Positions 7,082 to 14,328 of a stretch of 64,000 bases of DNA are shown here, one piece after another. How positions within the stretch are numbered: the first letter of the stretch is position 1; the number at the start of each line of letters is the position of its first letter. This DNA is from G963704535 sp963704535 (GTDB lineage Bacteria; Chloroflexota; Chloroflexia; Chloroflexales; Roseiflexaceae): contig OY969916.1 of assembly GCA_963704535.1 (NCBI GenBank), forward strand, positions 1,488,001 through 1,552,000, in the 5' to 3' direction. The position numbers and the translations under genes are program-made. The notes below the pieces were generated by a model. It searched no databases and was not told where the DNA came from. It saw only the letters and a list, made by a program, of their open reading frames with translations.

Positions 7082-9504
7082 GTGCGCGACCGATGCTCGC
7101 GATCCTGCTGCTGGCGCTGGCCCTGCGCCTGGCGCTGTGGAGCCAGCCGCTGCACCAGCTCGCCAATGACGAGGTCGAGTATGTGACCGTCGCGCGCGAC
7201 TTGCTGGGCGGCGGCGGCTGGCGATTCTACGATCACTATCACTGGCTGCGCGCCCCGCTCTACCCGCTGTTTCTGGCTGGCTCGCTGTGGCTGGCCGGCG
7301 GCGACCTGCACCGCGCCGCGCTGCCCAACATCGCCTTGAGCGTCGTGATGGTGTATTTGGTCTACCGGCTGGCACTGGCGCTGGCCGGCCGCCCGGCCGC
7401 GACGCTGGCGGCGCTGATCGCCGCGCTCCTGTGGACCCTGGCGACCTTCGCCAGCCTGTACATGGCCGAGACGCTGTTCGCCTGCTTGTTCGCCGGGGGG
7501 ATGCTGTGCCTGGTCAAAACCGACGACCGACGACCGACGACCGACCACCGACCACCACCGACGGCGGCCACGGAGGGCCTGCCCTACAGGGTCGCGGTTC
7601 TCAATTCTCAATTTTCAATTCTCAATTCCTCCGGGTGGGCTGCCGCCGCCGGGGTGCTGTTTGGGTTGGCGACGCTCACGCGCTCGATCACGCTGTTGTT
7701 TCTGCCGGTTGCGGCGCTGTGGGTGCTCTTGCGCGGGCCGCGAGCCGGGGCGCCTACGGAGGGGTTTGTGGCGAGGGCGCCCACGGAGGGGTTTGTGGCG
7801 AGGGCGCCCACGGAGGGGTTTGTGGCGAGGGCGCCCTCGGAGGGGTTTGTGGCGAGGGCGCCCACGGAGGGGTTTGTGGCGAGGGCGCCCTCGGATGGGC
7901 CGCCCTACAGGGTGTGGGTGGGTGGGGCGTTGGTGTTTGTGGTGTGTTCGGCGTTGGCGATTGCGCCATGGACGGTGCGGAATTACCTGGCCTACGGGCA
8001 ACCGATCCTGGTTGAGACCGGCCTGGGCTATAATCTGTGGGCGTTCAACGAGCCGCGCGAGGATGCCGACACGATCTTCCAAACCCTGGAGCGTATCCCG
8101 AACCCGGCCGACCGGAATGCCTACGCGACGGCTCAGGGATTGGCGCGGCTGCGCGAGGACCCGGCCATCCTGGTACGCAAGCTGTGGCCGAACTGGGTCT
8201 ATCTGTGGCGCGTCAAGCCGATCGAGGACCGCTTCATCCAGGAGAGCTATTATGCCGATGTCGATCTGCCGCTCTTCACCGCCGCGCTGATCTTCGACGA
8301 TGCGCTGTACTTGCTGATTGCGCTCGCGGCTGTGGCTGGGCTGGCGCTCGACCGCCGACCACCGACCGCCGACCGCCGACCACCGAAGAACCGACGCGAC
8401 GCAACACGCAACACGCAACACGCAACACGCAACACGCAACACGTTTCACGTTTCACACCCTCGGCGAAGTGGCTGTGCATCGTCTGGCTGGCCTATGTCG
8501 TGGTGACGGTGCTGCTGACGCACGGCGAGGCTCGTTACCGCCATTTTCTTTTCCCGGTGCTGATCCCCTACGCGGCCTGGGCACTCACGCGGGGCGGGGG
8601 AGAGGGGGAGCCACAAGATGCAGAGAAGTTATCACCCCTTCACCCCTTCACCTTGTCATCTTGTCACCTTGTCACCTTGTCACCCCGTCTCGTGCTCATA
8701 GTCGCGCTGTGGGCGCTGCTCCTGGGGACCGTGATCAGCTCCTATCCGTGGGACTGGGCCGGGCGGCATGTCGCGCGCGGGTGGTATGTGCTGGTGGGCG
8801 ACCTGGCCAGGACCGCCGGCCAGCGCGGCGCGGCGCTGCGCGCCTATGAGCGCGCTATCGCGGCGCACGAGACCCCCGACGCCTGGCTACGGCTGGGCGA
8901 CCTGGCCCGCGCCACAGAGGATCAGCGCCAGGCATTGAGCGCCTACCGTGCGGCCGTGGCGCTGGCCCCGCCGTACTTCCCCGCCGGCGCCCGGCTGGGC
9001 GACCTGCTGCGGGCGCTCGGCGACCAGCCCGCCGCGCGCGATGCGTTTACCGGGCGCAACACCGACCCGCAGCGCGTGGTCGACTGGGCATGGCGCGAGC
9101 TGCGGCCAGCCCCGACGGCGGCAGTCGATGTGGGCGGCGGGCTCGACTTCGGCTATATCGGCGGGGTCTACCCGGCCGAGCAGAGCCAGGGCACGATGGC
9201 CCGCTGGACCAATGGGCGTGGGCTGCTACGCCTGGGCGGCAGCCCGACTGGCGCCACCAGCATCGTGCGGCTGCGGCTGGCCGCGCCCCACCCGGATGGC
9301 GGCGCGGCGGCGCAGGTCTGCGTGGCGGGCCGCTGCCAGGCGCTGCTCGTCGGCGCTACGTGGCGCACCTACATCCTGCCGTTCGACGCGCCGCCTGGCC
9401 CGCTCCCGCCGATCGAGGTACGTAGCGAGACCTTCGACGCGCCGGACGGCCGGCGGCTGGGGGTGATGATCGACTGGGTCGAGGTGCGAACCGGGGGTGG
9501 ATGA
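7078..9504 (+). CDS. GT39/GT-C-like integral membrane glycosyltransferase, paralogue
   Basis: 808 residues, a paralogue of the preceding gene and overlapping it by ATGA, which fixes the start. It shares the acidic first loop (NDEVEYVTVARDLL), WLRAPLYPLFLA, and the soluble C-terminal domain (DVGGGLDFGYIGG). A TPR-like stretch (RAYERAIAAHETPDAW and following) comes before the last domain. Four repeat insertions are translated: 7519-7628, a 27-bp tandem array at 7746-7900, CAACACG units at 8398-8458, and CACCTTGT/CACCCCTT units at 8631-8690. Probably acts on lipid-linked sugar outside the membrane; substrate unknown. Confidence 0.8.
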   Translation: MSARPMLAILLLALALRLALWSQPLHQLANDEVEYVTVARDLLGGGGWRFYDHYHWLRAPLYPLFLAGSLWLAGGDLHRAALPNIALSVVMVYLVYRLALALAGRPAATLAALIAALLWTLATFASLYMAETLFACLFAGGMLCLVKTDDRRPTTDHRPPPTAATEGLPYRVAVLNSQFSILNSSGWAAAAGVLFGLATLTRSITLLFLPVAALWVLLRGPRAGAPTEGFVARAPTEGFVARAPTEGFVARAPSEGFVARAPTEGFVARAPSDGPPYRVWVGGALVFVVCSALAIAPWTVRNYLAYGQPILVETGLGYNLWAFNEPREDADTIFQTLERIPNPADRNAYATAQGLARLREDPAILVRKLWPNWVYLWRVKPIEDRFIQESYYADVDLPLFTAALIFDDALYLLIALAAVAGLALDRRPPTADRRPPKNRRDATRNTQHATRNTQHVSRFTPSAKWLCIVWLAYVVVTVLLTHGEARYRHFLFPVLIPYAAWALTRGGGEGEPQDAEKLSPLHPFTLSSCHLVTLSPRLVLIVALWALLLGTVISSYPWDWAGRHVARGWYVLVGDLARTAGQRGAALRAYERAIAAHETPDAWLRLGDLARATEDQRQALSAYRAAVALAPPYFPAGARLGDLLRALGDQPAARDAFTGRNTDPQRVVDWAWRELRPAPTAAVDVGGGLDFGYIGGVYPAEQSQGTMARWTNGRGLLRLGGSPTGATSIVRLRLAAPHPDGGAAAQVCVAGRCQALLVGATWRTYILPFDAPPGPLPPIEVRSETFDAPDGRRLGVMIDWVEVRTGGG
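7746..7900. repeat. 27-bp tandem repeat encoding APTEGFVAR units
   Basis: Five near-identical 27-bp units plus a partial sixth, each giving 9 residues (APTEGFVAR or APSEGFVAR). Since 27 is a multiple of three, copy-number change would keep the frame. It sits in the loop after a membrane helix. Confidence 0.9.
8352..8690. repeat. In-frame repeat clusters in second GT39-like gene
   Basis: Two groups: ACCGCCG-type plus CAACACG/TTTCACG units at 8352-8458, and CACCCCTT/CACCTTGT octamers at 8631-8690. Both are translated and are separated by a conserved membrane segment. Confidence 0.85.
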
Positions 9505-9518
9505 TACCGGCCTTCCAG

Positions 9519-9552
9519 AAACAAAATAAAGATAGAGCCTCACGGCTCTATC
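9519..9552 (-). terminator. Rho-independent terminator of the minus-strand operon
   Basis: Perfect 9-bp stem GATAGAGCC/GGCTCTATC with a 4-nt loop. On the minus strand it is followed by TTTATTTTGT. It lies between two convergent genes, 35 bp after the small peptide gene, and may also act on the plus strand. Confidence 0.75.
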
Positions 9553-9586
9553 CTGCCTGGAAATCTAGTTGTCGGACAAACTACCC

Positions 9587-9805
9587 TTAAATAAAGCCGA
9601 TACCGCCCGTCTTGGAGATCCGCTTGTCGAGCGAACCGGCGAAGGCCATCAGGCTGTCTGCATCGAGCTTCTCCAGCGCGTCCAACTCGTCCGTCGTCAG
9701 GTCGTACTCCTTGCAGGCCTCACGGGCATTCTCGATCAGCGCGGCACGAAACTGCGAATCTGTTACGGCGCGCCCCAGAACGCGCTCGATCTCTTGCTGA
9801 GACAT
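9587..9805 (-). CDS. Small NHLP/Nif11-like leader-type peptide, possible RiPP precursor
   Basis: 72 residues. The N-terminal two thirds (MSQQEIERVLGRAVTDSQFR ... YDLTTDELDAL) resembles the helical leader of nitrile-hydratase-like precursor proteins that I associate with Chloroflexota. The end (DKRISKTGGIGFI) is short, Gly-rich and lacks Cys. It starts 3 bp after the stop of the TPR gene, and its AAAGGAG site lies inside that gene's last codons, so the two are translationally linked. No modifying enzyme or peptidase-exporter is adjacent, so it may be a regulatory peptide rather than a RiPP precursor. Confidence 0.6.
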   Translation of the reverse strand: MSQQEIERVLGRAVTDSQFRAALIENAREACKEYDLTTDELDALEKLDADSLMAFAGSLDKRISKTGGIGFI

Positions 9806-9808
9806 ACG

Positions 9809-11503
9809 TTATACGCTCCTTTCTACACTTGGGGCCAGGCGCTGCACTTCGCCCTGAGCCCCTATTGCTACAAACGCATTCCACGCCTGTTTTAGATACG
9901 ACCGACCGGCGATTTCGTTGCCAATTTCGACAAGTGCGGCGCCATACGCCGCCCAGGTTCGTCCAAGCTCAAACGGGTCCTTGATTCCCTCGAATAATGC
10001 GATACTCGTTTCGAAATCGGCGGCAAACGGCTCGCCTTGTAGCGCGGCTATCTGTCCGAGCAGCCGCCGCGCGACACCGATCTCGTACTTGCTCCCAATC
10101 CCCTCTCCCAACGACTGAGCAGCATTGGCATAAAGCGCTGCGGCGTCAACATCGCCGCTGCCGAGTGACGCTTCAGCCAGGGCGTTCAATGCCTCGACTT
10201 TCAATCGCTGCCCCTGAAGCGTTTCCGCCTTATCCAGGGCCTGCCTGGCCGCCTCAGTTGCCTGCTCGAACTGCCCACGCATATTCAACGTCAAGGCGAT
10301 GTGCATGAGCGTGTTCGCTTCCTGATGGGAACTACCGATCATACGGTTGAGACGTAGCGCCTCATCATAGGCGGCCAGGGCGCGTTCGTAAGCACCTGCG
10401 TGGTAGCAAACGATGCCAAGTGTATTGTACGCCTGGGCCATATACTGTTGAGCATTCATATCGCGGGCCAGCGCAATCGCCTCGGTACAACGCGCTTCGG
10501 CTTCGGCATAGACACCCAGGCTCATAAGCGCGTAGGCGGCATTGCCGGCAGCGAAGACGAGTGCGTAGCGCAAGTTGATCTTCCTCGCCAGCTCCTCGGC
10601 AATCTGGTAGTGTCCGATCGCCCGCTCGTACTCACTCTGGAGCTGCCAGAGATAGCCCAGATTGTTATGCGAGACAATCATGCCTGGCAGGTCGTCGACG
10701 GCCTCACGGAGGCGTAGGCTATGCGCGAAGTGATGCTGGGCGCGCGGGTAGTCGCCGCGCATCCCGTAGATACCGCCAAGTTCAGAGTTCAGCCGGGCCT
10801 CGATCATCTCGTCGTCGTGCGAGAGCGGGTCGTCCTGGATGGCGGCCAGGCCCTCTTCGCACACGCTGATCGCCAGGTCGTACTCGCCGCGGCGCTTATG
10901 CACCAGCGCGATGTCGGCGCAGATCAGCGGGATCGCCAGCGGCGAGATACCCGGCACGCCGGAGCGGGCGATCTCCATGGCGCGGTCGAGTTCTTCCAGA
11001 GCCGGGGCGTACTGGCCCTGTTTCTCCAGCACGCTGCCGCGCTTGCGGTGCGCCCGGCGCGCCACATCCGGCATGACCCCCGGCGCGGCCAGGATCGCGG
11101 CGTGCTGGGCCAGCGCGTCGTCGTAGCGGCCGACGGTCGCGTAGATATCGCCCAGCGCGTCGCGCGTCTCCCAGGTGTGCGGGTCGGCCTCGTCGCCGGC
11201 CAGCGCGTCGAGCGCCCAGCCGTAGTACTGCATCGCCTCCTCGTTGGCGAAGACATCGCGGGCGGCGTGGCCGGCCTTGAGCAGGTAGGTGATCGCCCGG
11301 TCGCGCCGGTCGCTCAGGCGGTAGTGGTGCGCCAGCAGGCCGTAGTAGTCGTCCAAGTCGTCGGCGTGGCGGCGCTCCAGGTAATCGCCGATGCGGCCGT
11401 GCAGCTCGCGCCGGCGCGCGTAGAGCAGACTCTGGTAGGCGACCTCCCGATAGAGCGCCTGGCGGAACATATCGACGCGCTCCGGCTCGGCCCGCTCCAG
11501 CAT
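9809..11503 (-). CDS. TPR-repeat C-terminal half of the cyclase/AAA regulator (separated by a frameshift)
   Basis: 564 residues of helical repeats; TPR-like units such as AQAYNTLGIVCYHAGAYERALAAYDEAL and many similar ones. Its first residues (MLERAEPERVDMFRQALYREVAYQSLLYARRRELH) are the segment that normally follows the ATPase domain in single-chain cyclase/AAA/TPR proteins. The upstream gene stops 2 nt before this ATG (TGACGATG). Removing one GA from the GAAGAGATC at the junction would join both halves. So this is either half of a broken gene or a separate, translationally coupled subunit. Confidence 0.8.
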   Translation of the reverse strand: MLERAEPERVDMFRQALYREVAYQSLLYARRRELHGRIGDYLERRHADDLDDYYGLLAHHYRLSDRRDRAITYLLKAGHAARDVFANEEAMQYYGWALDALAGDEADPHTWETRDALGDIYATVGRYDDALAQHAAILAAPGVMPDVARRAHRKRGSVLEKQGQYAPALEELDRAMEIARSGVPGISPLAIPLICADIALVHKRRGEYDLAISVCEEGLAAIQDDPLSHDDEMIEARLNSELGGIYGMRGDYPRAQHHFAHSLRLREAVDDLPGMIVSHNNLGYLWQLQSEYERAIGHYQIAEELARKINLRYALVFAAGNAAYALMSLGVYAEAEARCTEAIALARDMNAQQYMAQAYNTLGIVCYHAGAYERALAAYDEALRLNRMIGSSHQEANTLMHIALTLNMRGQFEQATEAARQALDKAETLQGQRLKVEALNALAEASLGSGDVDAAALYANAAQSLGEGIGSKYEIGVARRLLGQIAALQGEPFAADFETSIALFEGIKDPFELGRTWAAYGAALVEIGNEIAGRSYLKQAWNAFVAIGAQGEVQRLAPSVERSV

Positions 11504-11505
11504 CG

Positions 11506-14154
11506 TCAGATCTCTTCGTCCAACTGCGCCAGTTGCCGCAGCAGCGACTGCTGATCGGCGCCTTGGAGCGCCTGGAGCACCTCGAAGGGGATGCGCTCGC
11601 CGATCACCGAGGCGACGCGTAGGACGCTGCGGCTGACGTCGTCGAGCTGATCGATGCGCGAGAGCAGCAGGCCGTTGAGGGTATCAGGCAGATCGTCAAG
11701 CACCAGGGTCGGAGATTGGAGATTGAAGATTGAAGATTGGGTGCCGGCGCTCTCCAGTCTCCAATCTCCTCGCTCTAATTTCGACAAGATCGCGCGCAGC
11801 AGTTCGGCCAGGAACAGCGGGTTGCCGGCCGAGCGAGCGACGAGCTGGCGCAACAGCGGGTCGGGCAGCCGGGTGTCGCCAGCCAGGACACCGACCAGGT
11901 CGTTGCTCTCCTGCACCGAAAGCTCGTGCAGCTCCAACATATCGGCGCCGTCGCCGCCGAGCGCCGGGGTCGGTCGGTGGGCGCCGAGCAGCAGCACCGG
12001 CCGACCCTCAAGCACCGTGGTGATGCGCCGCCACAGGTCGAGCGAGATCGGATCGGCCCAGTGGAGATCCTCGAACACCGTCAGGATCGGGCCGGCGTCG
12101 GCGGCGCGCAGCAGCAGTTGCTCGAGCAGCTCGAAGCGGCGCCGCTGGCGCATCTGTGGGTCGAGGCCACGGGTCAGCCGGTTGTCCGGCACGTCGAGAC
12201 GCGCCAGGTCGCCCAGGATCGGCAGCCATTCCTCCATGCCGGGACCCAGCTCGGCCAGGCGGGCCGAGATCTTGCGTACCCGCTCGTCGTCGTCGTCGCC
12301 GGAGGCGATGCCGCAGAGCGCCTTGAGCCACTCGGCCCAGGCGGCATACGGGATGCTGGCGGTGTACGAGAAGCAGGCGGCCGAGATCACGCGAACGCCG
12401 TGGGCCGCCGCCCCTTCCAGCAGCGCGGCCGTCAAGCGCGACTTGCCGACCCCGGCGGTGCCGACGATTCGGGCGGCGCGTCCGGCCCCACCGATCACCG
12501 CGCTCAAATGCTCGTGCAGCCAGGCCAACTCGTCGGCACGGCCGATCAGCGGCCCCTGCTCGACGGCGCGCGCGGTGGCCGACATGTCGCGGCTGCCGCA
12601 TAGCCTGAAGAGCTGCAGTGGCACGGCCTTGCCCTTCAGGGCGACATGACCACGATCCTCGCAGACCATCCGCGCGGCGATCACCTGCGTCGTCGCCTCG
12701 CTGCACCAGACCTCGCCCCAGGCGGCCTTGCTCATCACCCGCGCGGCGACATTAACCGCGTCGCCCATCACGGTGTACTCCTTGCGCACCACGCTGCCGA
12801 CGTTGCCGGCGAAGGCGGTGCCCAGGTTCAGGCCGATCCGCTGCTTGAGAATTGAAAGTTGAGAATTGAGAATTGAGAATTGGGCTTGATCCAGGACATT
12901 CTCAATTCTCAATTGTACATTCTCAATTTGGTTCTGCATCTCCAGCGCGGCGCGAGCGGCTCGCTCGGCGTGGTCCTCGTAGGCGGTCGGCGCGCCGAAG
13001 ATCGCGACCAGCTTGATGCCCTCGTCGGCCACGTCGATCTTGTTGACGACGCCGCCGAACTGCTCGACCGCCGCCTGCATCACGGCCACGTACGCCTGCA
13101 CGACCTGGCCGGCCGGCTCGGCCGGCAGTGCCTCGGCCAGCGCCTCAAGGCCGACCGCCTGCGCGAACAGCACCGTGACCGGTCGCAGGTCGGCCTCGAT
13201 CTGCGGCAAGTGCGGATCGAGCAGGATGCGGCCCAGCAGGACCGGCGGGATGTACGGGCTGATCCGGTCGAGATCGTCGAGTAGCAGAGGAATGGCGACC
13301 TCTGGCGCGGCGGCAAGCATCGGCTCATCGGGCGCCCGCTCGTGCGGCGAGAGCGGGGCGCGCATCGACCTGATCCGGGCGAAGCCGGGCGCGACCTCCT
13401 CGCCGACCGCGTAGGCGGCCAGGGTCGCCCAGGCGCCGGGGCCGGCGACCACCTCGCCGGGCTCGGCGTGGCCCTCGGCTGTGGCGACGCGATTAACCGT
13501 CGCGCCGAGCACGCTATAGTAGCGCGCGTGGGGCCTGCCAGCGCTCACAAAGGCCACCGGCCCACTCTCGACCCCGACGTGCAGGTGCATCGGAAAGGTG
13601 CCGACGCCGGGGATAGTCTTGACATACCCGTGCAGCGCATTCTGGAGGGCCAGCGCTACGCGGGCGGCCGTGCGGGGGTGGCGCTCGTCGCCGAAGAAGA
13701 CCAGCAAGGCATCGCCGCCGAACGACACTAGGTCGCCGCCGTAGTCTTGGATGACCTGGATCATGGTGGCGAAGATATGGTTGAGGAACTCGGTAACTAG
13801 CTCGGTACCCTCGCGGCCCAGGGCGCTCAGCCGCTCGGCCAGCGCGGTCGAGCCGGAGAGATCGGCGAATAGCAGCGAGCCATCGACCCAGTGCAGCCAG
13901 GGGCTCTCGCGCCGCGCATCAAGGACCTGCTGGACCACCAGGCGCGGCAAGTAGGTGGCGATCGTAGAGCGCGACGAGGCGAGGTGAAGAAGCGCTTCGA
14001 CCAGGCGCTCGGACGGCGCGCCGGGGCGGCCCATATCTTCGACCACGGCCTCGACCAGGTCGGGCGGCAGGTAGCGTTGCAGCCGCGGCTGCTGAACAGC
14101 CGGTGGGGAGACCGGCGGAGCGGCGCCGTTGGAGTGGTCTTGCGTCTGCGCCAT
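11506..14154 (-). CDS. Adenylate/guanylate cyclase-domain protein with AAA ATPase
   Basis: 882 residues. First class III cyclase domain at about residues 90-260 with both metal-binding Asp (LLFADLSGST; VSFGGDALLVFF). Second cyclase domain at about 325-500 is degenerate: VTVLFAQAVG has Gln where Asp is expected, though YTVMGDAVNVAARV is kept. Then a STAND/AAA ATPase with Walker A GTAGVGKSR and Walker B ILTVFEDLHWAD. Two heptamer arrays are translated: TCTCAAT type at 12845-12926 in the second cyclase domain and GATTGGA type at 11708-11772 near the end. The TPR half is frameshifted off. It likely makes a nucleotide second messenger or acts as a signalling switch; partner unknown. Confidence 0.85.
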   Translation of the reverse strand: MAQTQDHSNGAAPPVSPPAVQQPRLQRYLPPDLVEAVVEDMGRPGAPSERLVEALLHLASSRSTIATYLPRLVVQQVLDARRESPWLHWVDGSLLFADLSGSTALAERLSALGREGTELVTEFLNHIFATMIQVIQDYGGDLVSFGGDALLVFFGDERHPRTAARVALALQNALHGYVKTIPGVGTFPMHLHVGVESGPVAFVSAGRPHARYYSVLGATVNRVATAEGHAEPGEVVAGPGAWATLAAYAVGEEVAPGFARIRSMRAPLSPHERAPDEPMLAAAPEVAIPLLLDDLDRISPYIPPVLLGRILLDPHLPQIEADLRPVTVLFAQAVGLEALAEALPAEPAGQVVQAYVAVMQAAVEQFGGVVNKIDVADEGIKLVAIFGAPTAYEDHAERAARAALEMQNQIENVQLRIENVLDQAQFSILNSQLSILKQRIGLNLGTAFAGNVGSVVRKEYTVMGDAVNVAARVMSKAAWGEVWCSEATTQVIAARMVCEDRGHVALKGKAVPLQLFRLCGSRDMSATARAVEQGPLIGRADELAWLHEHLSAVIGGAGRAARIVGTAGVGKSRLTAALLEGAAAHGVRVISAACFSYTASIPYAAWAEWLKALCGIASGDDDDERVRKISARLAELGPGMEEWLPILGDLARLDVPDNRLTRGLDPQMRQRRRFELLEQLLLRAADAGPILTVFEDLHWADPISLDLWRRITTVLEGRPVLLLGAHRPTPALGGDGADMLELHELSVQESNDLVGVLAGDTRLPDPLLRQLVARSAGNPLFLAELLRAILSKLERGDWRLESAGTQSSIFNLQSPTLVLDDLPDTLNGLLLSRIDQLDDVSRSVLRVASVIGERIPFEVLQALQGADQQSLLRQLAQLDEEI
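11708..11772. repeat. In-frame inverted GATTGGA/TCCAATC repeat
   Basis: GATTGGA/GATTGAA units followed by TCTCCAATCTCC, forming a hairpin within the ATPase coding region; the frame stays open through it. Confidence 0.85.
12845..12926. repeat. In-frame inverted GAATTGA/TTCTCAA repeat
   Basis: Four GAATTGA-type units, a spacer, then TTCTCAA units, inside the second cyclase domain between its helix and the GLNLGTAFAGN segment. Confidence 0.85.
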
Positions 14155-14328
14155 AAGGCTCTCCTACGATGCGTTCTGCTATGTCTCGGGCTATGGACGC
14201 GTGTCGTACCAACGCATTATAGCACATCAGCATTTGGTAACGCTGTGGTAGGGTATGTAGTGTATCTTGGGCGTAGACACCGCGACCACCAACACGCAAT
14301 CGCAAGAATCCAGCACCGAGTAGAACAT

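Noticed and set aside
7746..7900. CRISPR-like tandem repeats
   Set aside because: Units are contiguous without unique spacers and are translated in frame, so they are a coding tandem repeat.
10721..11554. Long plus-strand open frame opposite the TPR gene
   Set aside because: Shadow of a GC-rich gene; residues are Arg/Val/Ala-rich with no family features and no ribosome site.
13891..14328. In-frame extension of the histidine kinase to 13891
   Set aside because: It would run antisense through the start of the cyclase gene and the divergent promoter gap; the kinase homology begins at MRLVLRVLTSRISN (14329).
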